From Algoriphagus aquaeductus (lineage in GTDB: Bacteria > Bacteroidota > Bacteroidia > Cytophagales > Cyclobacteriaceae): DNA of 64,000 nucleotides. Below, piece by piece: positions 54,494 to 62,567 of this stretch (its first letter is position 1; every line of letters starts with the position of its first letter). Where the stretch lies: positions 408,799 through 472,798 of the forward strand of contig NZ_QKTX01000001.1 of assembly GCF_003253485.1 (NCBI RefSeq), written 5' to 3'. Both the position numbers and the translations under genes were made by a program. The notes below the pieces were generated by a model. It was not told the DNA's origin and ran no database searches. It saw only the letters and a list, made by a program, of their open reading frames with translations.

Positions 54494-56669
54494 ACTGAAT
54501 CTTGGAATTGATCTGATTGATGTCCTTTTCCAGGATGGAAATCAGCTTTTTCATTTCCTTGTCCACCAAAAGTTCTTTGAATGCGGGGTTTTGGGTTATT
54601 AAAAAACTTTCTTTCCATCCCCGTTCATAGGCGACGGTCAAATATCGAATGGCAGCGTCCCTGTTTCCCTGGATTGCGTAGCAGTTGGCCAGGTCTAGGG
54701 GAAGTACAAAATCTTCGTTTCCGCTTTCCATGGATTGCCTTCTGATATTGGATGAACCATCCAAGAGGAATGATGCCTCTGAAACTTGGCCTTTTCGGTT
54801 AAGAAGGTAAGCTAAATGGATGGGAGTGGAAATATATTCTGAAAACTCAGGCTGAGTATCGAAGGATTTTTGCAATAACTCTTCCGCCAATGCAGCCTCA
54901 CCCAAGTAAAGCTGAACAATACCTCTCGCTTTTTGTCCCCAAAAACCCGCTCCCCCGGGAAGCTGAAGGATTTGGTCCATAACTTCCTTTACCTCTGCAG
55001 ATCTTCCCATTTCTATTAGTAGTCTGGACTTCACTTCAAGTGTCTCTATTTGTTGGCTGAGGGAGAATGATTTGTCCAGGTATTCCAGTGCCAAATTGTG
55101 TTGGCCGAGTATAAAATAGATCCATCCAAGGTTTTGGTATGGCAGGTAATTGTTTGGACCGAGTTTAATGGATTGTAGCTGGTATTTCAGTGCATTTTCA
55201 AGATCGCCTTTGATAAAATACACAGTCCCTATATTCCCCAAGGCTTGGGACAGGTTTGGGTTTTGGACCAAGGCATTTTCGAAGGAGCTTTTGGCAAAAG
55301 TCAATTTCCCCATGTAGTAATAGGCAGATCCTTGTGCACTGAATCCTTCGGACAGATTGGGTTGTAGTGCCAAGGACTTTGCGCTTGCCTCCAAACTTGA
55401 ATCGTAATAGGCTTGGCCAAAGCTATAGCCGAGTTGGGAATAAGCATTTGCCAAATCCGCATAGGCCAGAGCATAATTCGGGTCAAGTTCAATGGCTTTT
55501 TTGTAAAGATTGACCGCCTGCTGAAAACTTGAATCGGTAAAAAAAGAATACAATCGATTTCCTTTGAGCCTGAATTCATAGGCTTGAAGATTTTCGGTTT
55601 CACCTTTTCCGATTTGGGAAGATTCTTCAATGCTGAGATTTGCATCAAAAATTCTGGCGATTTCTCTTGCTATTTCATTTTGTAGATTGGTGATGTCATG
55701 CCCTTCCCGTAGGTAGCGCACAGACCAGACATTTTTGTTTTTTTCCGCGTCGATGAGTTGCAGGGAAATCCGAACACCGGTACTCAGCCATTCCAATTCC
55801 CCTCTGAGTAACGCACTTACTCCCAGTACCCTTGAAATAGAATCTGCCGGAGATTCGATTCCTTTAAAACTCTTCATCGTCGAGTAGTTGATGGTCTTGA
55901 TCGCCTGAATTTTGGAAAGTTGGCCAATGACATTTTCTGTTAATCCATCGGAGAAATAATCAAATTCTTCAGAAGGGTTTAGATTGGTGAAGGGGATTAC
56001 TGCAATTGATTTTTCATTTTTCCAGACCGGATTATTAGCCAGCCACATATAGCCCAAGCTGAGCAATAGCAAAAGAATAACCCCTAATCCTGCCCAAGTT
56101 CGCCAGGAGGCTTTTTCCTGAAACTTGATATTTTGAAGAATATCCGATCTTTTGGGGATAGCAAGGGGCGGGTTGATGATGGCATGAAGCTCAACCTTGT
56201 GCGTTACATTTTTTAGAGAAAAGCCACCGAGCTTGGTTGTTGTGAATGAGTTTCCTTTGGGGAGTTGTTGAAAAAGCTGATCAGAGATCAACACGCTGGA
56301 GGGTATACCTACGCTTTGGATCCGGGAACTCTGATTGACGGCATCACCAAAAACATCTCCATGATCGAAAATGATATCTCCGCAATGCATGCCGACTCGG
56401 ATGGAGAATTTACCCAGGGCTTTGATTTCCTTTTGGATTTCTAGGGATGCCAAAATGGCGTTTTGGGGTAAATCGAAGACTCCTAAGATCCCGTCCCCCA
56501 GTTCTTTGATAATTTTCCCTTCGTATTGGTCAAAAAATTTTTGATGGATCGCCAGGTTGTTTTTCATCAGTTCAAAGGCTCCATCTTCATCTTTTCCCAT
56601 CAGCCGGGTATATCCCACAATGTCCGAGAAAAAAACCACGGCTTGTTTTCGAAGTAATTCTGCACTCAT
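54468..56669 (-). CDS. class III adenylate/guanylate cyclase with TolB-like and TPR domains
   Basis: The protein has 733 residues from MSAELLRKQAVVFFSD. The N-terminal cyclase domain has metal-binding Asp residues in FFSDIVGYTRLMG and ELGDGILGVF. One transmembrane helix follows (near 190-210, GLGVILLLLLSLGYMWLA). A TolB-N-like segment comes next (IAVIPFTNLNPSEEFDYFSDGLTENVIGQL), followed by roughly ten tetratricopeptide repeats (for example NLYKKAIELDPNYALAYADLANAY). The architecture is common in Bacteroidota and suggests cyclic nucleotide synthesis tied to an external or periplasmic protein scaffold. An alternative start, 15 codons upstream, is less likely. Confidence 0.9.
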   Translation of the reverse strand: MSAELLRKQAVVFFSDIVGYTRLMGKDEDGAFELMKNNLAIHQKFFDQYEGKIIKELGDGILGVFDLPQNAILASLEIQKEIKALGKFSIRVGMHCGDIIFDHGDVFGDAVNQSSRIQSVGIPSSVLISDQLFQQLPKGNSFTTTKLGGFSLKNVTHKVELHAIINPPLAIPKRSDILQNIKFQEKASWRTWAGLGVILLLLLSLGYMWLANNPVWKNEKSIAVIPFTNLNPSEEFDYFSDGLTENVIGQLSKIQAIKTINYSTMKSFKGIESPADSISRVLGVSALLRGELEWLSTGVRISLQLIDAEKNKNVWSVRYLREGHDITNLQNEIAREIARIFDANLSIEESSQIGKGETENLQAYEFRLKGNRLYSFFTDSSFQQAVNLYKKAIELDPNYALAYADLANAYSQLGYSFGQAYYDSSLEASAKSLALQPNLSEGFSAQGSAYYYMGKLTFAKSSFENALVQNPNLSQALGNIGTVYFIKGDLENALKYQLQSIKLGPNNYLPYQNLGWIYFILGQHNLALEYLDKSFSLSQQIETLEVKSRLLIEMGRSAEVKEVMDQILQLPGGAGFWGQKARGIVQLYLGEAALAEELLQKSFDTQPEFSEYISTPIHLAYLLNRKGQVSEASFLLDGSSNIRRQSMESGNEDFVLPLDLANCYAIQGNRDAAIRYLTVAYERGWKESFLITQNPAFKELLVDKEMKKLISILEKDINQINSKIQSTSLQRNK

Positions 56670-56786
56670 AAAAATAGGATCGGGTGGATACTTATATTCT
56701 TTGCCTCTTTCCAAGCTAGGGATTTTTGGGCTCTAAAAAAAGCCGTATTTTCAGCTAAATAATGTACTTCTTGATCAAAGCTTCAT

Positions 56787-56978
56787 TAACTTATCTGATA
56801 GTACGCTATGCTGCCGGTAGACGAATATTCCCCTGATTTTGGATGGGATGCTTCTAACTTCCCGACTCTCGTCGGTAAGGTGCTCAGCACAGGCGACCGA
56901 AGAAATTAAGGAATTGGCTTCTTCAGATTTAGTTAACCTCAGAAGAAAGCTGCTGGCAAAGTTCCGTATATCCATCTA
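56787..56978 (+). repeat. dispersed intergenic repeat, copy C
   Basis: The 23-bp core (56820-56842) is identical to copies A and B. A 22-bp block (56864-56885) is identical to copy B. The right end, GCTGGCAAAGTTCCGTATATCCATC, resembles A and B closely. It lies in the 344-bp gap between the cyclase and the GH20 gene and has no coding capacity. The orientation is opposite to copy B. Confidence 0.8.
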
Positions 56979-57013
56979 AAATTAATTTAGGTTCTTTAAA
57001 CCTTTTACCACCT

Positions 57014-59539
57014 ATGGCGAAACGTAAACTACTGGTATTGATTTGGATTTTGGTTATCACGCACCACTCGGGGTTTTCGCAAATAAATGCGGATTGGAAA
57101 CTTCTTGAAAATCGATTTTCCAATCCGGAATTTCATCAGGCCGAACTTTCCTTGATCAATTCGGGAACCACTACTATCCAAGAAGGATGGAAGCTCTATT
57201 TCAATACTATTTTTATTTCGGTAAATACAGTTTCTAAGGTTTCGGATACGCAAATCAGACATTTGCAGGGCGACTTTTTTGTATTCGAAGGACAGACTGC
57301 TGAGATCAAACCGGGAGGAAGGTTTTCAATTCCGTATCAAAGCCGAGGTCCTTTTTTGAAAAATTCCTATGCTCCTGAAGGCCTTATTTTAGTTCATGCC
57401 GACGGGAAAATAGAGGAAATCAACAAATACCAAACCCAGTCACTTTCCGAGGCTGAATTAGCCGAAATGGCCAAAGCAAGCCCTCTTCCGATCCCATCTG
57501 CTCAGGCGCGCTATGAAGAAAACCGAAAGTTAACTTTCCTGTCCGATGCTGAGATTCCTCCTTTTTTGCCATCACCCAAGAAGTGGAAGTATACCGGAGA
57601 ACCCATCAGGATACAAAATGCCGGGGCTGCGGTGGTAGGCTCTGAGGAATTTTCAGAAGCTACCAAGTTCCTGCTTTTATCACTTAGGAAAGGTTATAAA
57701 CCCCAAGTGGATAGAAGTCAGGCTCCAATCAATATTAAAATCACCAAGGTAGAAGGCATGGCCGAAGAAGGATATTCCCTGAAAATCTCCAATCGAAGAA
57801 TCGATATTCTCGCCTCCACACAGAAGGGAGCCTTTTATGGAGTTCAATCCTTTTTGGCTTTGATGAAGCCGGATTTTTGGGACCAACCCAGCAGTGAGAT
57901 CACACTTCCTCAGGTGGAAATCGAGGACGAACCTGCCTTTGGATACCGGGGATTTTTCCTGGATGTAGCCCGAAATTTCCAAAGCAAGGAGCAGGTCAAG
58001 AAGACCTTGGATCTGATGGCTTTTTACAAACTGAATGTGTTTCACTTCAATTTGGCCAATGATGAGGGTTGGAGGATAGAGATTCCGGGATTGCCCGAAT
58101 TGACAGAATATGGAAGTCGGCGCGGATTTTCTACGGACGAATCGGATTTTCTTTGGCCATACTATGGATCCGGGGCTTTACCTGAGAAAAGCAAAACCGG
58201 GACAGGTTACTACAGCGTCGCTGATTTTCAGGAGATTTTGGCCTATGCCAAGGAAAGGCAAATCGAGGTCATTCCTGAGTTGGGGGTTCCAGCCCATTCC
58301 CGTGCAGCGATTTTGGCGATGGAAAAAAGGTACCGAGAACTCATGAAGGCCGGCAAAACCGAACAGGCCCGGCAGTATCGCCTGGCAGATCCGGAGGACC
58401 AATCCAACTACCTCTCGGCTCAGAATTTTAAGGGAAATACCATCTGCGTCTGCCAAGAATCAACCTATGCCTTTTATGAAAAGCTAGTGGTAGAAATCCA
58501 AAAAATGTACACAGGGGCAGGTATGGAACTCAAAAACTGGCATACAGGTGGGGATGAGGTGCCTAGGGGAGTTTGGACTGAATCCCCGATTTGTAAGGGT
58601 TTTTTGGTTGAAAATCCAGAGCTAAAGGTGGAGGATTTGAATGACTACTTCAGGTATCGTGCGGATCAGATTCTGAAAAAACATGGCCTGGCAATGGGGG
58701 GATGGGAAGAAATCGGTCAAACCCATAGCGGAAACGAAGTAATTCCCAACCCGAAATTTGCCGACCAAAACTGGAGGCTCTATGCCTGGAATGCAGTAGC
58801 CGGATGGGGAGGAGAGGATATGGCCTATCGATTAGCCAATGCCGGCTATCCTGTGGTCATCTGCTCCAGTGCCAATTTTTATTTTGACTTGGCCTATGAT
58901 TGGGATCCGGATGAGCGTGGACACACATGGAGTGGGGTGGTGGATATGTATCAATCCTGGAAAACAGTACCCGGAAAACTTTACCTCTCTCATGATAAAA
59001 CCATCGAAGGGAACGCTTGGGATTGGTCAGAAGCTGAAAAGCGATTCACGCCACTAACTGAGTTAGGTAAAAGGAACATTTTGGGAGTTTCTGGTCAGCT
59101 CTGGACGGAAACGGTCAAGGGTCCGGAAATGATGGAATATTACCTTCTACCCAAAATGCTGGGCTATATCGAGCGGGCTTGGCAAGGAGATCCAGACTGG
59201 TCCAAGGCAGGTTCTGAGTCAGAAATGAAAGCCAAACGAGAAGTCGAATGGAATCAGTTTGTGAATTTGGTCGGGCAAAAAGAGCTGCCCCGATTGGAGT
59301 CAATTTTTGGGGGATTTAATTACAGATTACCCAGGCCGGGTGTGATGATTAAAGATGGCAGAGTTTTGGTCAATTCGGCGTTTCCTGGTCTTTTGATCCG
59401 ATACACTGACAATGGTTCTGAGCCAGATGAGAATTCTCCCATCTACCGGGAACCCATACCTTATTTCTCCGGGTATTCTCCTCGGTTTAAGCTGTTCACT
59501 CAAGGCGGAAGTAGTGGAAGAAGCGCGGGATTGGAATAG
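57014..59539 (+). CDS. GH20 beta-N-acetylhexosaminidase (chitobiase-like)
   Basis: This 841-residue secreted glycosidase has a signal peptide (1-22, ending GFSQ). It has an N-terminal carbohydrate-binding-like CHB_HEX domain (about 25-165), the GH20b domain, then the catalytic TIM barrel with FHFNLANDEGWRIEIPGLPEL, IEVIPELGVPAHSRAAI and the acid/base Asp-Glu pair in NWHTGGDEVPRG. The C-terminal chitobiase domain (GLLIRYTDNGSEPDENSPIY) is present but ends in a short tail. It removes terminal GlcNAc or GalNAc from chitin oligomers or glycans. It is not in an operon. Confidence 0.94.
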   Translation: MAKRKLLVLIWILVITHHSGFSQINADWKLLENRFSNPEFHQAELSLINSGTTTIQEGWKLYFNTIFISVNTVSKVSDTQIRHLQGDFFVFEGQTAEIKPGGRFSIPYQSRGPFLKNSYAPEGLILVHADGKIEEINKYQTQSLSEAELAEMAKASPLPIPSAQARYEENRKLTFLSDAEIPPFLPSPKKWKYTGEPIRIQNAGAAVVGSEEFSEATKFLLLSLRKGYKPQVDRSQAPINIKITKVEGMAEEGYSLKISNRRIDILASTQKGAFYGVQSFLALMKPDFWDQPSSEITLPQVEIEDEPAFGYRGFFLDVARNFQSKEQVKKTLDLMAFYKLNVFHFNLANDEGWRIEIPGLPELTEYGSRRGFSTDESDFLWPYYGSGALPEKSKTGTGYYSVADFQEILAYAKERQIEVIPELGVPAHSRAAILAMEKRYRELMKAGKTEQARQYRLADPEDQSNYLSAQNFKGNTICVCQESTYAFYEKLVVEIQKMYTGAGMELKNWHTGGDEVPRGVWTESPICKGFLVENPELKVEDLNDYFRYRADQILKKHGLAMGGWEEIGQTHSGNEVIPNPKFADQNWRLYAWNAVAGWGGEDMAYRLANAGYPVVICSSANFYFDLAYDWDPDERGHTWSGVVDMYQSWKTVPGKLYLSHDKTIEGNAWDWSEAEKRFTPLTELGKRNILGVSGQLWTETVKGPEMMEYYLLPKMLGYIERAWQGDPDWSKAGSESEMKAKREVEWNQFVNLVGQKELPRLESIFGGFNYRLPRPGVMIKDGRVLVNSAFPGLLIRYTDNGSEPDENSPIYREPIPYFSGYSPRFKLFTQGGSSGRSAGLE

Positions 59540-59583
59540 AGGAAGGAGATTTAGAGATTAAGCACTAGATCGATGGTATAGGT

Positions 59584-59616
59584 AACTTTTCCAAAGTTTG
59601 GAACTTTGGAAAAGTT
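59584..59616. repeat. perfect palindromic element
   Basis: AACTTTTCCAAAG (59584-59596) and CTTTGGAAAAGTT (59604-59616) are perfect 13-bp arms around the loop TTTGGAA. There is no T run on either side, so it does not look like a standard terminator. It is more consistent with a REP-like palindrome between the convergent GH20 and SIS genes. Confidence 0.6.
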
Positions 59617-59680
59617 CTTAATCCGATCCTAGAGGCTAAAATACAGAAGCGGACTGGTGGAAGAAGATGACTTCTTCAGT

Positions 59681-60421
59681 CTAAAGAATCTTAACCTCAT
59701 GCTTGTATTTGGAGAGAAGTGCTTCATTGTGAACTTCACCTGAGTCCGAATTGGAACTGATGAAAACTTCAGGTTTGATACCTTCTTCCAAAATCAGTCC
59801 CACCGCCTGCACCATAATGGCTTGAAGTAGCGCAGCGCCGATGACCGTGGAGGTGGCCCCTACTTTTCCTTCCAGCCCTTCGAATGCTATTGCGGCATCG
59901 CCGATGTCACCAAAATTGTCCAAAAAGAGATCGCAAACCTGGAAAAGCTTCATTCCGGAGGAGTGTCGAGAATCCACCGATTTGCTGTGCTGATAATTGG
60001 TGAGAACAATGACTTTTGCACCTTTTTCCTTCGCGATTTGCGCCATTTCGATACTTACCGGATTTCGGCCGGAATTGGATGATATGATAAATACATCATT
60101 TGGTCCGATGGGAAAAGGGGAAAGAAGTGTTTGGGCATAGCCTTCTCTTCGCTCCACTTCGGTGCTGCCGGAAGCGTCCTCATGCAGCATGAGTGCAGGG
60201 TCCAAAATGGGCTGAACTCTTGCAAATCCTCCTGCCCGATAGAATATTTCCTCCGCAAACATGTGCGAATGTCCTGTGCCGCTGGTGTAGATCCAGCCTT
60301 CTTTTTTTAGCGCATTAGCAATCCATTTTGCAGAAAGTAGGATTTCTTTTTCTTGTCGAAAAGCCTTTTGAAGTTTCTCAAATATGGCTTCCCGATATCG
60401 CTTGTAAGGTTCAGAATTCAT
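59681..60421 (-). CDS. SIS domain-containing protein (UPF0309-like)
   Basis: This 246-residue cytoplasmic protein has a sugar-isomerase SIS domain: IYTSGTGHSHMFAEEIFYRAGG, then DVFIISSNSGRNPVSIEMAQIAKEKGAKVIVLTNYQHSKSVDSRH. The C-terminal half binds a phosphosugar in relatives. It may handle an amino-sugar phosphate. It is the last gene of a minus-strand operon, 22 bp after the cytochrome gene, and lies beside the GH20 hexosaminidase. Confidence 0.9.
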   Translation of the reverse strand: MNSEPYKRYREAIFEKLQKAFRQEKEILLSAKWIANALKKEGWIYTSGTGHSHMFAEEIFYRAGGFARVQPILDPALMLHEDASGSTEVERREGYAQTLLSPFPIGPNDVFIISSNSGRNPVSIEMAQIAKEKGAKVIVLTNYQHSKSVDSRHSSGMKLFQVCDLFLDNFGDIGDAAIAFEGLEGKVGATSTVIGAALLQAIMVQAVGLILEEGIKPEVFISSNSDSGEVHNEALLSKYKHEVKIL

Positions 60422-60443
60422 CTTTAGATCTTTGGGTGATCAC

Positions 60444-62558
60444 TTAATATAGGACAATTTCATCAACAAACACCCAGCCTTTTGCCCCGGCTCCCGGATG
60501 CCATTTGGGTAAAGAGGCTATCGGTTTGAGACGGACTCTTAGTTGGTCAATTGATCCTTCCGGTAAGCTATAGGCAAGCAAACCAAACCTTACCTCCTCA
60601 ATTTTGGTAGGTGGAATAGGGGCTGGAATCTCAACCTTACTCCATTTTCCGGCTGATCCTGTCCAAATTTCAACCGACTCCGGAGGAAAAATATAGGCCC
60701 CTTCATGGAGCAACAGGCTCAATTCAACAGATTTTGGCTTTTGATTATTTTCAAGGAATATCTCGATCTCCATGGGAGAGTCAGTGAAGCCCAACCAATC
60801 TCCCGAGGTATGATTGGCTTTGCCCTTGACTCCATCAAAAAGGCTAGTGGCACCTTTCGCTTTGTATCGGTTATGCGGCTCATTTGCCAACTTGTAGGAT
60901 AGGGGTTTAAGGCCTTCCTTGAAAAGCAAGGTTTTGGATTCTTCGCTGCCTATCCATCCTTGGGCAAAGGCTTTGGCTCGGATTTGAGCCGTTTTGGTCA
61001 AGGCGATCGGCTGGGAATATACTGGAGACCTGATGCTATCGGGTTCGCTTCCATCGAGGGTATAGCGGATTTCGACAGTTCGTATAGGATGAGAGAGCTT
61101 GACCTCCGCCTTCTCCTTAAACATCACTTCCTCAAAATCAATCTTTGGAGGATTAAGCGGGTAAATGATGCCTTGGTCATCAAAGCCAAAATCGATTTGG
61201 GTGTTGGGCAAAGACTTTTTTAGGCCATTTTTGGCGTCCGCACTCAGTCCGGACTGCCAGAGGTAAAGTCTTTTGACTTGGGTTAGATTTTTCAATTCCT
61301 CCATGCCGGATTCTCCCAAAGGATTGCCAGAGACCGCCAGACTTCTTAGACTTTTGATTTTGCTCAGTCCTTTGAGATGCGCTGATGTAATTCCAGTGAA
61401 GTTGAGCTGAATTTCCTCAAGATTTTGAAAATCAGATAGAAATGAAAGGTCCACTTCTTCCAGAGGCATTCGGTTCAGGTTGATTTTCACGACTTGGTCT
61501 TTTACTTTTTTCAGATCAGATAGAGCGTTGGGATCAAAAGTTGACGAACCAAAATAAGCGACTTCCAGAGCCGGTGAACCGGGGAATACCGGTTTTACTT
61601 TTCTGAAGAAATTGTTCAGTTTTTCGATTTGGTCTGAGTCTGCAGCTTCGAAGGTGTAGGCTTTTTCTGTGGAAAAACGATTGGAAGCCAACTGGAAAAG
61701 AGGTTCTTCCTGTGAAAGCTCCAATACTTTTTGCTCGAAAGAAGCACCACTCGCTACCCAAAACCTAAGGATATCCAATTCATCATCGGTGAGCTGAAGT
61801 TTGTTTTTAGGAGGCATGTGTTCCTCGTTTTCCAAAGGCAGGTGTATCCGTTGGATAAGAAGAGACTGGTCTGGATTACCTGCAAGAATAAAGGGTCCGG
61901 ATTTGCCTCCTTTTTGAATTCCTTCCAGATGGTCCATACGGAGTTCACCTTTGATTTTACCCTCTTTGTGGCAGGAAATGCATTTGGTCTCGAAAATGGG
62001 CTGTACCAAATCCCGAAAGACTTCTGCATCTTCCAAGGCCACAGTTTTCACTTCTTTTGTCAAGAGTGGGGCTAGGAGGAAGTCCTCCCCATGGGTCAGA
62101 TTGGCTCCGAAATGCCCTGTCAGCAACAGCATGATGGCCAACAAAGAACCGATAAGTCGGAGGGAGTTTTGTAACTTTTTGATAAAAAAATAAATCAAAA
62201 CGGAGAAGCCCAGAGAGAGAACTCCCAGCCATTTGTGCCAGGAAAGCGCCTCGCCCTCATAATCTTCTGTAGCGAGAATCAAGCCTGCCACGACAGTAAT
62301 TCCGGCAAAATTGGCTCCTATAAGCAGGATTATCCGCCCCATTTTTTCCCATTGGTCTTCCCCAAGCCAGAGCAGTACTACGGCCATTATTAACAGGACG
62401 ATAGGGAAGTGCAAGATCAAGGGATGTAATCTTCCGGCTACCTGAAGCCAGGCAGGAACAGCTAAAGATTCCCCTCCGATTAATAAAATCAGGGTAAGGC
62501 CACACCAAAAGAAAAGCAGGTTTTCCAGCCAGGAAATACTCCGGGAAAATCGAGACAT
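60444..62558 (-). CDS. membrane-bound c-type cytochrome domain protein with leucine-rich and chitobiase C-type domains
   Basis: The protein has 704 residues. Its first about 165 residues contain four to five transmembrane helices with the DUF2231-like motif GRLHPLILHFPIVLLIMAVVL. The haem-binding motif CISCH is in FETKCISCHKEGKIKGELRMD, with a distal Met region EEHMPPKNKLQLTDDELDILRFWV as in planctomycete-type cytochromes. Leucine-rich-like strands (LEEIQLNFTGI, LRSLAVSGNPL) follow. A chitobiase C-type domain (EIRYTLDGSEPDSIRSPVYSQPI) and a carbohydrate-binding-like beta domain end it. It starts 9 bp after the DUF1501 gene, so these two are an operon. Function is unproven. Confidence 0.85.
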   Translation of the reverse strand: MSRFSRSISWLENLLFFWCGLTLILLIGGESLAVPAWLQVAGRLHPLILHFPIVLLIMAVVLLWLGEDQWEKMGRIILLIGANFAGITVVAGLILATEDYEGEALSWHKWLGVLSLGFSVLIYFFIKKLQNSLRLIGSLLAIMLLLTGHFGANLTHGEDFLLAPLLTKEVKTVALEDAEVFRDLVQPIFETKCISCHKEGKIKGELRMDHLEGIQKGGKSGPFILAGNPDQSLLIQRIHLPLENEEHMPPKNKLQLTDDELDILRFWVASGASFEQKVLELSQEEPLFQLASNRFSTEKAYTFEAADSDQIEKLNNFFRKVKPVFPGSPALEVAYFGSSTFDPNALSDLKKVKDQVVKINLNRMPLEEVDLSFLSDFQNLEEIQLNFTGITSAHLKGLSKIKSLRSLAVSGNPLGESGMEELKNLTQVKRLYLWQSGLSADAKNGLKKSLPNTQIDFGFDDQGIIYPLNPPKIDFEEVMFKEKAEVKLSHPIRTVEIRYTLDGSEPDSIRSPVYSQPIALTKTAQIRAKAFAQGWIGSEESKTLLFKEGLKPLSYKLANEPHNRYKAKGATSLFDGVKGKANHTSGDWLGFTDSPMEIEIFLENNQKPKSVELSLLLHEGAYIFPPESVEIWTGSAGKWSKVEIPAPIPPTKIEEVRFGLLAYSLPEGSIDQLRVRLKPIASLPKWHPGAGAKGWVFVDEIVLY

Positions 62559-62567
62559 AAATCGGAA

